A stretch of DNA of 59,574 nt from Amoeboaphelidium occidentale (GCA_023515795.1 JALGPX010000047.1:21261-80834); one strand, 5' to 3'. Positions 1 to 10,704 are shown, counted from the first letter of the stretch. The notes: generated by a model from the sequence alone, not told the origin. Made by a program: numbers and translations.

Positions 1-600
1 TACTTCAATTCGCTTTTGATGGTTTCATGCGAAAGAGTCCTGCAGGTTTATCACAAGAATTTTCTTTACGAAACGGATTATCGCTGGGCTGCTTCAGGTG
101 GTGAATTTAAATCGACTGTTATAAGTCACCAAGAAGATGGCTTGTATCAGTTTGGCCCTGAAACAAAACTTGGCTTTGGGATTTGTATGGACATCAACCC
201 AATGGATTTTGAGCCGGAACGATATCGTCTTTATGAGTTTGCGTCTTATCATTCTGCTAATAATTCAAAGTTGCTGATAATGAGCATGGCCTGGTTGACA
301 CATGAGATGCAGCCTTTGATCACAGACAAGAATCATTATGAGCATGGCGCGTACACCGTTAAAGGACAATGCAAAGACGATTCCGATGAAAACGAATGCA
401 TTATTGAAAGCCTGTCTTATTGGGTAGAGAGGCTGAAACCGCTATGGGGCAAAGACGTTAAAGTTTTGATATCAAACAGAATTGGCCAAGAGAAAGAAAC
501 TGTATTTGTAGGTTGTAGTTGCATTCTAGACATGAAGAAGCCAACAGTATTAAAATGCCTGGATCGAAAAAATGTAGGATTGTTGTTGTATGATCTTTGA
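1..600 (+). CDS. NTA1: Protein N-terminal amidase, NTA1-like (5' partial)
   Basis: The reading frame is open from the first base, so the 5' end lies outside the window; the first in-window ATG (19) is internal to the conserved domain. About 199 residues are visible. The family (carbon-nitrogen hydrolase fold) deamidates N-terminal Asn and Gln, creating the secondary destabilising residues of the N-degron pathway. Family landmarks seen here are a YNS-like start, the block HKNFLYETDYRWA with the catalytic Lys, and GICMDINP with the nucleophile Cys, followed by the MAWL segment typical of NTA1. The catalytic Glu would lie upstream of the window. The C-terminal half is short and ends in a TGA 71 bases before the next start codon. 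Assignment to NTA1 rather than a general nitrilase rests on the GICMD-NP-F-E-EFAS pattern. Confidence 0.8.
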   Translation, partial: YFNSLLMVSCERVLQVYHKNFLYETDYRWAASGGEFKSTVISHQEDGLYQFGPETKLGFGICMDINPMDFEPERYRLYEFASYHSANNSKLLIMSMAWLTHEMQPLITDKNHYEHGAYTVKGQCKDDSDENECIIESLSYWVERLKPLWGKDVKVLISNRIGQEKETVFVGCSCILDMKKPTVLKCLDRKNVGLLLYDL

Positions 601-671
601 TGATCCCAACACGTGTTCAGGAGTGTATTGTTTTTGGGATTTTTCCTCTTTTATCTTTCCGTTTGATAATT

Positions 672-1043
672 ATGAGATTTATTGCATTTGCTGTTGCTCT
701 TGCTTCTTTAATATCTGCAGCACCGACTGATTCTGCAAGGAATTTGGAAACTGGTGGATCAGGCCGCAAAGGAATCTTTAGTGTGGGAATGACAAGATTC
801 AGAAATGCTATCGGTAAAAGACCTCTGTTGGCTATTACTGGTGCCGCTTTAGCCGGAAGTGGTATTACTGCTGCTACAATTCTCGGAGTGCAGGACGCGA
901 AGAGACGAACTGAAGCAAGAAAGTTGAGGGAATTGAATGAAGAATCTGAAACGGATAAAGAAGATTTGAACGATGAAAGCCAGAAAACTGATACAGTGGC
1001 TGATGAAGCTACGAATTTAAAGGTTAAACCTGTCTCTGAATAA
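672..1043 (+). CDS. Small secreted single-pass membrane protein, unknown family
   Basis: This 123-aa protein has no recognised family. The ATG at 672 is chosen because it places a clean signal peptide (MRFIAFAVALASLISAA) at the N-terminus; the frame is open further upstream but without a better start. After a short Gly/Arg-rich stretch comes one hydrophobic segment (PLLAITGAALAGSGITAATIL, about residues 56-76), then a basic RR/RK stretch and an acidic Glu/Asp-rich tail. The likely topology is N-terminus outside or luminal with the charged tail cytoplasmic. The next gene downstream has the same architecture (signal peptide, basic linker, one Ala-rich helix, charged tail), so the two look like diverged tandem duplicates. 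The function is unknown. Confidence 0.65.
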   Translation: MRFIAFAVALASLISAAPTDSARNLETGGSGRKGIFSVGMTRFRNAIGKRPLLAITGAALAGSGITAATILGVQDAKRRTEARKLRELNEESETDKEDLNDESQKTDTVADEATNLKVKPVSE

Positions 1044-1154
1044 AAGCGTTTCCAAGTATTTATCCTCTGTTTTGAGATTTGCGAGTTTTGTCCTCCTGAT
1101 TGTCAATCACATGGTCTAGACTCCTTATTTTTCAATATTTTTTCACTGCCGTCA

Positions 1155-1532
1155 ATGAAGTTTCAACTTTTCATAGTAGCTCTGATATGCCTACAGTTCG
1201 CAAACGCTTCTCCTGTTGGTACTGAAAAGCCTCTGGAGTCTGCACCAAAATCAGGAATCGCGCCCATTTCAGAAAACCCTAAAGCTGATACTCCACCTCC
1301 AGGTTTAAAGGAAAAAGTAAAAAATGGTTTATCAAAGACAGGAACTTGGATAAAGAACAATCGCATCGCTCTAGCTGCAGTGGCTGCAACAGGTGCATTC
1401 ACATTCATGGCAACAAAGCATTGGAAAAACAAGGGCTCCGAAGAGAAGAAAGTTACAGCTGAGCACAAGGATACAGATAATATTCCTGAAAAGGAAAAGA
1501 AGGAATCTATTGATGATGATGAGGATGCTTGA
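1155..1532 (+). CDS. Small secreted single-pass membrane protein, paralogue of 672-1043 by architecture
   Basis: This is a 125-aa protein of unknown function. It has a signal peptide ([19 protein letters not shown]), a Pro/Lys-rich luminal part, one membrane helix ([20 protein letters not shown], about residues 60-79) and a Lys/Glu/Asp-rich tail ending in DDDEDA. Sequence similarity to the preceding protein is low, but order, size, basic flank before the helix and charged tail agree, and the two lie 111 bases apart on the same strand. A tandem pair of lineage-specific surface or ER proteins is the best reading. The stop codon lies 64 bases before the chosen Aurora kinase start, so the kinase promoter must overlap this gene. 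Confidence 0.65.
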   Translation: MKFQLFIVALICLQFANASPVGTEKPLESAPKSGIAPISENPKADTPPPGLKEKVKNGLSKTGTWIKNNRIALAAVAATGAFTFMATKHWKNKGSEEKKVTAEHKDTDNIPEKEKKESIDDDEDA

Positions 1533-1596
1533 AATAGATCTTAATCATTTTTCCCTCGCGCGATTGTTTCAACTTCAAAACGACGACAAGCGGAGG

Positions 1597-3009
1597 ATGT
1601 TATCAAAAGAAAACAAGGCAAGCTCAACTGTTCCTTTCAATTTTAAATATTTCCAGACATCGAATGCTATCAGCGGCAGTAAAGCCAATGCGTCAGGCAC
1701 TTCAGCCAAAGGATCTAATCTAATGATCAAAATACCAAAGCTACCTCAGACTTCGACTGCCACAAGCTCAAGAGCTGCAGCAGCTGGAACAACTACAAAC
1801 GCAAAGCCTTTATACTCAGCTAAACCTCCGTCGAGTGCTAATTCTGGAACTAAGTTGCCTCTGAATGAATTGTCAAAGTTGCAGATAAGTTCCAAAGCAC
1901 CTGAAACAAAGCCTGCTGGTCAAATGTTACCTCCTTCTGGAATTTTGGAACGAAAGCCTGCAGCTCAACAAGCAAAGGATGTTGTCACCCAAAAGCAGTC
2001 ACAGCCAAAAGTTCAAACAGGAACAGCGCAGAATCCGTTTAATGAAACAACCACAGGCAAAGTTTCAACCACTTCCAGCTCAAGCGGTAAGAGCGTGACG
2101 GGCAGTCAAACAGAACAGCAGAAAACACAGGAACAGAGGCAATGGTCCTTGAAAGATTTTGATGTTGGTAAACCTCTTGGTCGCGGTAAGTTTGGCCATG
2201 TGTACTTGGCAAAGGAGAAGAAGTCTGGTTATATTGTCGCTTTGAAAGTTCTGTACAAGCAAGAACTCCAGGAGAATAATGCCGAGAAGCAAGTCAGAAG
2301 AGAAGTTGAAATTCAGAGTCATTTGCGTCATCCGAATGTTCTGAGACTTTACGGATACTTTTACGATAACAAGAGAGTCTATCTGATACTAGAATATGCT
2401 GCTAAAGGCGAGCTTTATAACATACTTAAGAAAGTTGGCAGATTTGAAGAGAAGACTGCAAGTGGTTACATTAAACAAATGGCTGATGCTTTGATCTATT
2501 TGCACAAGAAACATGTTATTCACAGAGATATCAAGCCTGAGAATATCTTGCTGGGAATGGATGATGTTTTGAAAATTGCTGACTTTGGCTGGAGTGTTCA
2601 TGCTCCGTCAAGTAGACGTCAAACTTTGTGTGGTACGCTAGATTATGTAAGTCTTTCTTTTTTCTATATTACTAATGACTTTTAGCTTCCTCCAGAAATG
2701 GTTGAAGGATCACCTCACGCTCATCATGTTGATCTATGGGTAATTTTTAAAGTGAAATAATATCTAACAATCTCTTTGTAGACACTTGGTGTTTTGACGT
2801 ATGAATTTTTATGTGGTAAGCCTCCTTTTGAGGACGAGGGTACACAGGGTACTTACAGAAGGATAGCAAGAGTTGATTTACATTTTCCAACACATGTTTC
2901 ACCAGAAGCTCAAGATTTAATAAGGAAATTGTTACAGCGCCAACCAGAAAGACGACTACCTCTTGAGCAAGTTTTGCAACACCCATGGATAAAGAAGTAT
3001 AATCCTTGA
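1597..3009 (+). CDS. AURK: Aurora-family Ser/Thr kinase, two short introns
   Basis: Three exons (1597-2646, 2686-2739, 2782-3009) encode 443 aa. Introns are 39 nt (GTAAGT..TTTAG, branch TACTAAT) and 42 nt (GTAATT..TTGTAG); joining them restores [11 protein letters not shown] and [12 protein letters not shown] in phase. Residues 1-185 are a Ser/Thr/Gln-rich disordered leader. The kinase domain follows with GRGKFGHV (ATP loop), VALKVLYK (Lys), [21 protein letters not shown] and activation-loop TLCGTLDY, a signature specific to Aurora kinases. The family controls spindle assembly and chromosome bi-orientation (Ipl1 in yeast, Ark1 in fission yeast). An ATG at 1525 is also in frame and would overlap the upstream gene by 8 bases; 1597 is preferred. 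Single-Aurora fungi usually carry the B-type role, but type cannot be decided here. Confidence 0.92.
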
Positions 3010-3143
3010 AACGGGTTAAAATTGGTGTAATAAAGTAATATCCCTTGCGTTTCGGATTAGCCCAATCAGAGTTCCTTCCCAATATTTGCGAGCTTTTTGA
3101 TACTTGCGACACGAAATTTTCGTAAATTCTGTTCGATCACAAA

Positions 3144-4082
3144 ATGACTTACAGCATAATCGAGGGAGGCAACTCTGGATTTTGGCATAGGACAAGCACT
3201 ATTGACTGGTGCGAAGAGAATTACATTATTTCTCATTTCATCGCTGAGTTCTGGAACTCCGTGTCTAATGCAAGTTTTGTCGCTTTGGCTCTGATGGGTG
3301 TTTGGCGGAGTCTCTTTTCTGGAAGGTCTGATACTCTCTTCTTTTGGTGTTACGCATCGGTTGCCGTGGTCGGTTTAGGGAGCTTTCTGTTTCACGCTAC
3401 GTTGACTTATGAAATGCAGCTGATGGACGAATTACCAATGATGTTTGGTGCTTGTTGTTTGGTGTTTTGCTCGCTTCCAGTTTGGGTCCAGCAGAAGTAT
3501 GGAACACTTGTCGTGGCCCTGTTGAGTTTGTACTGTGCGGTCACTGTTGGTTTGTATCTTTCCTACAAAGAACCGTGGATACATCAATTGGCATTTGGGA
3601 TTCTAATCACTCTTACAGTTTATGGAAGTATCTCGATCGCAAACAAATCTCCGCCGCTGGTTAGATCGCTCTTCATCAAGGCTGTTTCTTCTTACATTGT
3701 GGCATTTGTCTTATGGAACGTTGATAACGTGTTTTGCATGGAATTGAGACAATTGAGAGAAATAGTTTCTATGCAATTGAATTCAATTTTACACTTTCTG
3801 TTACCTGTTTGGGATAGCACCTCGTCACTGCTTGCAAGCTCTTTTGTTGGATCTGTGTTTCAATTGCACGCTTGGTGGCATTTGTTATCAGCTTGGGGTT
3901 GTTACACTTCGTTTGCGTGCTATGAATACGTTCACCTTAGAAGACAGGGACTTGATCCTCAAATGACAATGCTACTTGGAATTATTCCTGTGCCGCAAAT
4001 ACAATCACTGGAATTCAAGAATAATACAAACATGGAAGTATTGGCTCAAACAGAAACAAGACCAAAAAGAAAAACGGCATAA
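3144..4082 (+). CDS. Alkaline ceramidase, copy 1
   Basis: This 312-aa multi-span membrane enzyme hydrolyses the amide bond of ceramides in the ER or Golgi, giving sphingoid base and fatty acid (ACER/YPC1/YDC1 family). Family motifs seen are the N-terminal GFW-----IDWCEENY, EFWN-SN, GSFLFHATL (Ser and His), MDELPM (Asp) and the C-terminal HAWWHLLSAWG (zinc-binding His pair). Seven hydrophobic segments are visible. A second gene of exactly the same length lies at 7736-8674, with APM1 and an F-box gene between them. It ends 57 bases from the convergent APM1 stop, and an AATAAA-like element follows the stop codon. Confidence 0.93.
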   Translation: MTYSIIEGGNSGFWHRTSTIDWCEENYIISHFIAEFWNSVSNASFVALALMGVWRSLFSGRSDTLFFWCYASVAVVGLGSFLFHATLTYEMQLMDELPMMFGACCLVFCSLPVWVQQKYGTLVVALLSLYCAVTVGLYLSYKEPWIHQLAFGILITLTVYGSISIANKSPPLVRSLFIKAVSSYIVAFVLWNVDNVFCMELRQLREIVSMQLNSILHFLLPVWDSTSSLLASSFVGSVFQLHAWWHLLSAWGCYTSFACYEYVHLRRQGLDPQMTMLLGIIPVPQIQSLEFKNNTNMEVLAQTETRPKRKTA

Positions 4083-4139
4083 GTCAAAATAAAGTTTTTT
4101 ATCGCTTTTCAAGGACAAGTATCCCAAGTACCACCACCA

Positions 4140-5614
4140 TTAAAACCCTCTCATCATGGAGCCATCTGCACCTCCTTTAATTGCATCAGGCATCCTCAAA
4201 TGGTAATCACCATTCTGGGTTATGTAACGAACCCATGGTAGAGCTTGGTAACCACTCTTTTCAATGATCTTTAAGTAACGGACTTGAATACCAGATGTAG
4301 TGAAGTATGGAATCTCAAACTTGACAGAAATAGGAGGCTTCTTGTCTGGATCCTCAGATTTAACAGAAGGCAGACCAAAGTGAGCGCGCATAACGAAATC
4401 CTTTCCACCTAAAAGATAAGAATGAAACACAAATCAGCAGTAACTTACCAGGAAATTGCTTAATTTTCCACACGATCGCATTCTTCTCTGGAGCATAAGA
4501 CACAGTTCCTAAAGTTGCCCTGAACTTTGGAGAATCTGCATCTTCTGGAACAGGAACAATGATTTCAACATTATTAGCAGTTGATCTCTTCTTGAACTGA
4601 GCTTTTGCTTTGACCATATACTCAACTCTTCCTGTGTAATGCTCAACGATGGACTCACACCAAATCAAAGGCTTCACTTGAGTATTGAGACGATAACTCA
4701 TCAACTCAAACTCACCATCTAATCAATCAATTAGTAAAACACCAAAGAGACACAAAGAGATACCTGGAGGAATAAAAGAAATAGTGCGATCATTCTCAAA
4801 TCTGCTCAACCTGACGCACTGATGGAACTTTACGTCTTCCATCTCGATTGCTTTTCCTCTTGCAGGCGCTCTTCCGTTATTCTCAAACAACACTTTATCA
4901 TTCAGACCAAGTCTTAGCTCAGGCATACCACTCAAGAAACACCTCATTTTGACTGCGCCAACGATTTCGCTCTTGATGACGTTACCATTAGAGTTTGCCA
5001 ACAGATTCACAGACTCAACCACATCCAAAAACACTTCATTCCTTCTATACTTGATGCCTTCACTTCTCCATGAGACGGCATTAGTAACAGCCATAGGAGG
5101 CCTAACTTGAGTCTCCAACTTATGTGACTCCTGTGTGATGTACTCCTGAAGAATCTTTGTCTCTGTGGTCTGAGGAAACCCAAAGTCCATCATCTCATCG
5201 AGCAACTCGTAAATTATGACAAAGTTATCTCTTATGGATTCTTCTTCCAATTCTTTAAAGTACTCGACGAATACTTCGACCAGCTTATGAAGGAATACAA
5301 AGATCGTCGCAGCATTGGAATTCTTTCTGGACAAAGCAACGACTATTAAACAGAAACAATTAGCCTTTTCTTTAAGAGCAAGTTAAATTCTTACGGTAAA
5401 GATTATTGTGTTTTATGAAGAGATAACTGATTCCTTCTTCCGTTAGCACCGGTGGGGCATAACCGCTTGATCCATTCTGATTGTAACTTTCCTCAGATTC
5501 TATCAGCAAGGGCATAAACTTATCGATGGCAGTCGGGGGAATATCGCCAATGTAGTTGCGGCTGATAAGGGGCTTCCCTTTGACGTCCAGAATGTAAATG
5601 GCAGACGCTACCAT
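4140..5614 (-). CDS. APM1: AP-1 clathrin adaptor complex, mu subunit
   Basis: Four exons on the minus strand (5395-5614, 4764-5342, 4449-4718, 4140-4408) encode 445 aa. The three introns are 52, 45 and 40 nt with GTAAGA, GTATCT and GTAAGT donors, and all junctions restore the conserved protein in phase (KHNNLY-LVALSRKN, SFIPP-DGEFELMSYR, FPG-GKDFVMRAHFG). The protein is strongly conserved: N-terminal MVASAIYILDVKGKPLISRNY longin domain, EESIRDNFVIIYELLDEMMD, the MHD with FHQCVRLSRFENDRTISFIPP, and ISVKFEIPYFTTSGIQVRYL. It is AP-1 rather than AP-2 because of the SASAVYVLD-like start and the TNAVSWRSEGIKY block. It sorts cargo carrying YxxPhi signals between the trans-Golgi network and endosomes. 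A short Gly/Met-rich tail of about 15 residues is extra relative to animal AP1M1. Confidence 0.95.
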
Positions 5615-5965
5615 CTCACAGCTGGGCGATGTTTGGAAGAAACGAAAATATGACTGCTGTTTTAGCGCTAGGGGTTTCGAAGGTTTCGCAGTTTAGTAGT
5701 TGAATGATATTAGAAGTTTTAGGATAATTTTGGTGGTATTATTGATAAGGATGTTAGTAGGGGCATAGTATCACTGTGTTTAAGTCTTTTGGTATTGCTG
5801 GAAGAGCGACCGGCATCACGCTTTTGGTACTTAGCGTCTCTGATGCCCTTTAATGCTCACGTATTTCCTTAACATCATTTCAGTTGTTTGATAGCTCTTA
5901 TGCTCACCTACAACTTCTGCTATAAACTTGGCTGATCATGTGATCTTTGATTTCGTGACAAGAAC
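5615..5965. other. Intergenic, shared divergent promoter region
   Basis: This 351-base stretch separates the divergent starts of APM1 and the F-box/WD40 gene. No open frame, tRNA or strong repeat is seen. A GATGCC-CTTTAA string near 5848 resembles strings near 10793 and 12075 (see the repeat entries), which may be a shared promoter word or chance. Confidence 0.5.
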
Positions 5966-7567
5966 ATGTTCAGCTCTTCACCGTCTCAAACGAAAAGACG
6001 AACTCCTGGACAGATAAGGAAATTGCGAGAAGTATCACCAGAGCACAAGGAATACATGGCACACTTTGATACTTTCCTTCAAACCAACTTTGATGCTCAA
6101 TCGGTGCAACAATCAATTGTCACAGCCTTCCGTAGTGCTTCTATGGAGACACGACATGACTTTCTGAAGATGATCTTGTTGTCTTCAAAGAACTCTGATA
6201 TGTCATTTGTGTACAACTTTGTATCAAAAGCGCCAAGTCTCAAGATTGACTTTCTGTCTGAACTTCCTGTTGAATTGAGTGTATTGATACTCGCTCACTT
6301 GGCTGATGTAGAACCGAGATCTTTGCTGAGAGTGGCTCTTGTCTCAAAGAAATGGAAGGCGTTGCTTGATAATAATGATGTATGGAGACAGGCTTGTGCT
6401 ATAAAAGGATGGGTTCCCGTTAAATGGAACAAAGTCTTCTCTGAACCTCTCAACTCTGCGACAGGACAATTGGTGAAGAGACAGAAGGTATTCAGTAATT
6501 TACTCCGGTCCTTTCTATTTGCAGTTCCATCATTTCACAAGATCAAAGCGCCATGGAAGAGCGTATACATTGATCACATGCTGACTGAGAGAAACTGGAA
6601 CTCTGGTAACTTTGTTTTGAGGCCAATAAGAAGATCTTCCCGTGATTTTGAAACTGATGAAGTTAATAATGCTTTCTGCTTATCATTTGATGATAACTTG
6701 GAGAGTGCTGTCTCAACCACCACTGATGGGACTTCTCTTGGAATAGTGTGGAAACTAAAGAATGGTGACGTGACTTCAAGATTAATTGGTCATCAAGGAC
6801 CACTGTCCACTGTTTATGTAGGTAAACATGTTATCGTGTCTGGTGGAGTAGATGCAGTTTTGAAAGTCTGGGATACGGCGAAAGGAATATGTTTATTCAC
6901 ATTAGAAGGTCATGAAGGTGAGATCAATTGCATTCATTGCGATGAAGAGCATATTTACTCTGGAAGCCAAGACAAGAGTTTGCGAGTTTGGTCTTTGACA
7001 AGTGGTAAATGTTTGAAAGTAATTGATAATGCCCACGAAGAAGCTGTAACTTGTATTGATTCTAACAAGACGTGTATCGCTAGTGCTTCAGCTGATGGAA
7101 TGATTGTGGTTCACTCAAAGCATGATTACAAATCTTTCAAAATTGCTGCGCATGAGGAAAGCGTTTATTGCATGACTATCGACGATACTTGCATTATTAG
7201 TGGTGGCGGAGATGCTGTCGCAAAGATATTTGACGTTGAAACAGGAACATTGTTACGAACTTTGAAGGGTCACAAAGCTGCAGTTGTAAGCATTCAATCT
7301 GACAAGAAGCGCATAGTATCAGCAAGCACAGATCGTTCCATTAAAGTTTGGAGTTATCAGTCTGGCGCGTTGTTGTACTCAATCGATCATCATAAGTCTC
7401 CAATATGGCGCATCAAATTCGATGACAGAAGATTAATATCATCATCGCTGGACCAGGATGTAGTAATGTTTAATTTCTCAGGCCTAGGTACACTTAGTGA
7501 AGACCAAAAGCGGAAGTTTGGTGTTGAGGATGCGTCTCATAATGACTTGATAGAAATTGACGAATAA
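5966..7567 (+). CDS. F-box/WD40 substrate receptor of an SCF ubiquitin ligase (CDC4/FBXW7-type)
   Basis: This intronless gene encodes 533 aa. Residues 30-90 form a helical region resembling the dimerisation segment of Cdc4-type proteins. The F-box follows at about 95-140 (DFLSELPVELSVLILAHL, VALVSKKWKALLDN). From about residue 240 there are seven WD-like repeats with clear endings such as VLKVWD, SLRVWS and SIKVWS. The F-box binds Skp1 and the propeller binds phosphodegrons. Cdc4/FBXW7, Met30 and Pof1 share this layout; the exact orthologue is not decided, although FBXW7/Cdc4 is favoured by the repeated short linkers HEGEINC and HKAAVVS. Confidence 0.85.
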   Translation: MFSSSPSQTKRRTPGQIRKLREVSPEHKEYMAHFDTFLQTNFDAQSVQQSIVTAFRSASMETRHDFLKMILLSSKNSDMSFVYNFVSKAPSLKIDFLSELPVELSVLILAHLADVEPRSLLRVALVSKKWKALLDNNDVWRQACAIKGWVPVKWNKVFSEPLNSATGQLVKRQKVFSNLLRSFLFAVPSFHKIKAPWKSVYIDHMLTERNWNSGNFVLRPIRRSSRDFETDEVNNAFCLSFDDNLESAVSTTTDGTSLGIVWKLKNGDVTSRLIGHQGPLSTVYVGKHVIVSGGVDAVLKVWDTAKGICLFTLEGHEGEINCIHCDEEHIYSGSQDKSLRVWSLTSGKCLKVIDNAHEEAVTCIDSNKTCIASASADGMIVVHSKHDYKSFKIAAHEESVYCMTIDDTCIISGGGDAVAKIFDVETGTLLRTLKGHKAAVVSIQSDKKRIVSASTDRSIKVWSYQSGALLYSIDHHKSPIWRIKFDDRRLISSSLDQDVVMFNFSGLGTLSEDQKRKFGVEDASHNDLIEIDE

Positions 7568-7735
7568 TCCTCGAACGTAGAGACATCAGCATAAAAGAGT
7601 CGAGTCGCGTACAAAATAGTAATTCCTTCTCATGAAACAAGGGGCTTGAGTAGATTCTCTATGCTGAGCCCCTTTTTTCCAATCTTGCTTTGATTCAACT
7701 TGAACTTTGCTCTCTTCGTTTCTGTTTGTTACACG

Positions 7736-8674
7736 ATGACTTATTCAATTATCGAAGGAGGGAACGAAGGATTTTGGATACGGACGGCATCGATCGACTG
7801 GTGCGAGGAGAATTACCAACTGTCGGAATACATTGCTGAGTTCTGGAACTCTTTTTCGAATTTAGCATTTATCCTTTTGGCTTCAGCGGGGGCATGGCGA
7901 GCGTATAAGAACAGTTTGGACGTCGGATTCATTCTGGGCTATTTGTCCATTATCTTCGTTGGGTTCGGCAGCTATGCGTTCCATGCGACGCTTATTTATG
8001 AGATGCAGCTTCTAGACGAGTTGCCAATGATCTTCTGTGCAGCCACACTTCTCTACTGCAGTTTACTTGAAAATGGTTCCTTTGTGAAGCGGTATGGTCG
8101 CTTTCTAATTCTGTCTGGTTTGATGTTTTACTCTGTTGCTTCTATCCTGTTTTACCTTTTGCTTAACAAGCCTTATATACACCAGATCGCGTTTGGGATT
8201 TTGACCGCTGCGTTCAGTTTACTTATGATACCGATTGTTAAGGAATCTCCAGCAAAAGTTAAGAATCTGGTCAGATTAGCTGTTGGGTCTTATGCGTTTG
8301 CGTTCTTTTTATGGAACATTGACAACCTACACTGCGATAAACTCAGGTCTTTTCGTAATGATTTGAGTACGATTTTGGCAGATGCATTCCGAACGGTTTT
8401 GCCTGTATGGGATGACTATAGCGCTCTTTATGTTGGGAGTTTGGCGGGTTCGGTTTTTCAGTTGCACGCTTGGTGGCATATGCTAAGTGCATGGGCAGCC
8501 TACACTGGATTCTCTTGTTTAGAGTTTGTATATCTTCAAAGGCTTGGAAAGAATGTGCATATGCACATGTCATTCAAAATCATGCCTGTTCCGATAGTTC
8601 GAGAATATGATTTTGTTGAACTCAATAGTGTTCATGTATTGGCTCAACCAGAATTCCCAAAGAAACAAGCTTGA
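7736..8674 (+). CDS. Alkaline ceramidase, copy 2
   Basis: This second 312-aa alkaline ceramidase is paralogous to 3144-4082 along its whole length (shared MTYSIIEGGN start, IDWCEENY, AEFWNS-SN, YEMQL-DELPM, FQLHAWWH-LSAWAAYT and C-terminal VLAQ). The start is the ATG at 7736; the frame is open a little upstream but without another ATG. Catalytic residues are all present: Ser/His in GSYAFHATL, Asp in LDELPM and the His pair in HAWWH. Equal length and conserved ends suggest duplication followed by steady sequence divergence. The two may differ in ceramide chain preference, as YPC1 and YDC1 do in yeast, but nothing in the sequence decides this. Confidence 0.93.
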   Translation: MTYSIIEGGNEGFWIRTASIDWCEENYQLSEYIAEFWNSFSNLAFILLASAGAWRAYKNSLDVGFILGYLSIIFVGFGSYAFHATLIYEMQLLDELPMIFCAATLLYCSLLENGSFVKRYGRFLILSGLMFYSVASILFYLLLNKPYIHQIAFGILTAAFSLLMIPIVKESPAKVKNLVRLAVGSYAFAFFLWNIDNLHCDKLRSFRNDLSTILADAFRTVLPVWDDYSALYVGSLAGSVFQLHAWWHMLSAWAAYTGFSCLEFVYLQRLGKNVHMHMSFKIMPVPIVREYDFVELNSVHVLAQPEFPKKQA

Positions 8675-8734
8675 AATATATTCTTTACTAAACAAATTAA
8701 TTCATATTAATGTCTATTTGAAGGATTAGCAGAT

Positions 8735-10704
8735 TTACAGATCCCACTTAGATTCCCAAAAGTCACAGATTTCTTCATGGAGGCCTGAAGTGATTATGGA
8801 TTCATTTCTGTAATTCTTGCCCAAAGTGAGAACATTTTGAGATTCGATTGAATACGGCTCGAGAGTAATTTTTGGTTCAAACTGCGACGAATAGTCTTGA
8901 GTTGTTTGTTCAAATTTCAAGTTTTCTTTGCGACTGTATTTACCACTAATGAAATCATTAACCATAGTTGAATAGATCTTTGCCATTGGACCATCATTGA
9001 CCTTGTCAAGTTTCGGAAAGAAATTGAACAAGAACATCAAATCTAATCCATGAGCTGCAGGGTATTCATCCATATATCCTTTTCCAAAAGGCCAAAGAGA
9101 GCTAGGACCGATGAACTGTTCGTAAACATACACAGTGGATCCGATTTTGTTTAGTCTCTTAATAAGCTAAAGAAGTTAGATCAATGATGAATAAAACATA
9201 CTTTTCTGTTCGAACACACAAAAATATAGTCAGTAAATAAATTGAGAAGTATCTCTTTGTTATCCTTTACGGTCTTCTTTGGAGGATACTTCTCCAGTAC
9301 ACTATTAGAGTCGTCTCCGAACAGTGAACGAACAGAGTTGACATAGAGTCTTTCAGCAGCATTAAGAGATTTTCCATGAAATTGATTTCGCCTCAATACC
9401 AAATCTAAAAGAGCTGCTCCCCAGTCATACATCGTATCCCAAATACTACGCTCACCATGTAGCCAAACCAAAGAACCTCCTTGTACAAATTCAAAGAATG
9501 CAAAAAACAATCCAGCTTCATGTTCCGATACCCCAATAAATACTTCAACATCCTTCAATCTTGTGATATCAAGATCAGAAGGAGAAGCTATTTGAGAGTT
9601 TTCATCTGTTGTAGGAACCCATTTGAAAGGTGCTCTCAAAGGATCTTTCTGGTTAATACCAAGACCATCTAGATCACTCAACATCAATTTAACAGGATGA
9701 ACTTTTTGCAAACATTCCAGATCATCGTATGAACAACCGGCTTTTGTAGCAAAAGCAGCAGATTTTGCTCTGGCATCCTTCAAAGACATTGTTTTAAGAG
9801 ACATTGGAGAGGACATGAGAAACACTCTCTTGACAGGGGGCCTCTTATGTTTTGCAGCAAGAAGAAGAGCATTGTAAGCTCCTGATGACATTCCGGCAAT
9901 GTTAATGTTCTCTTTATCACCACCAAATTGCTCAATATTCTCGTAAATGAATTCCAAAGCAGCGATGGAATCATCAATTCCAGCATTCCCTTTATCGTTA
10001 TGACCCGTGTAATACCCCAAAGCACCAATACGGAAGTTTGCAGTAACAAGAATGAATGCATTATCTTGTAACAAGTGATTTCCTGCGTAAAGGTTCTTAT
10101 CTTCAACTGTTCCTACACCACCATTTCCAAAAACCCATGCGCCACCAAAGTACCAAAATAATACAGGAAGTTTCTTATCTTTGTTGACTTTTGCTGCAGG
10201 TGGAATGTAAACATTCATGTACAAACAATCTTCATTCAGATTCTTTAACGGAAATGCAATGAACTGCAAACACTGCGGCCCAAACTTATCAGCGCGTAGA
10301 ATCTCTTTACCAAAAGCGTCCTGCCATGTTTCGTTCCATCGTGTGGCGTATTGAAATCTTCTGGAACCAACAGGAGGCTTAGCAAAAGGAATACCAAGAA
10401 AAGCGCGAACCCAATTCTGCTGCTGCTCCTCGTAAGGATAATCCTGAGCCTTCATTCCCAATTCCGGTGGCGCATATGTTCCCTGTATTGGTCCAAATTT
10501 CGTATTCACGATTAGGTTTTCGTCATCACTAATTAGACTTTCTTCAGTTACGTAATGCCTTTTCCATGGTTCCGTGCTAATACTCTTCAACGCATCAGTC
10601 CATTGAGCGCCAGAGCGATAAGAGCAGTGGGCTACTCCAACTGAAAATAAAAGCAAAGCAACGCCAATTAAGTCGATTCTTTTAAAGTTTCTGTTACGTA
10701 ACAT
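8735..10704 (-). CDS. Secreted type-B carboxylesterase / cholinesterase-like hydrolase
   Basis: Two exons (9202-10704 and 8735-9166) are joined by a 35-nt intron (GTATGT..CTAAC..TTTAG), giving 644 aa. An in-frame ATG at 10770 would add 22 residues; 10704 is preferred because MLRNRNFKRIDLIGVALLLFSVGVAHCS then forms a standard signal peptide. The alpha/beta-hydrolase core shows the oxyanion loop FGGAWVFG, the nucleophile in GMSSGAYN (usually GESAG), the acid in SEHEAG and the His in PAAHGLDL, so all three catalytic residues are kept. NEDCLYMNVYIP is a typical family signature. It is likely an extracellular or ER lipid or ester hydrolase. The neighbours suggest no pathway. Confidence 0.88.

Noticed and set aside
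1163-1468. 101-aa minus-strand frame over the second small secreted protein
   Set aside because: Antisense shadow without a motif; the plus frame has a signal peptide and membrane helix.
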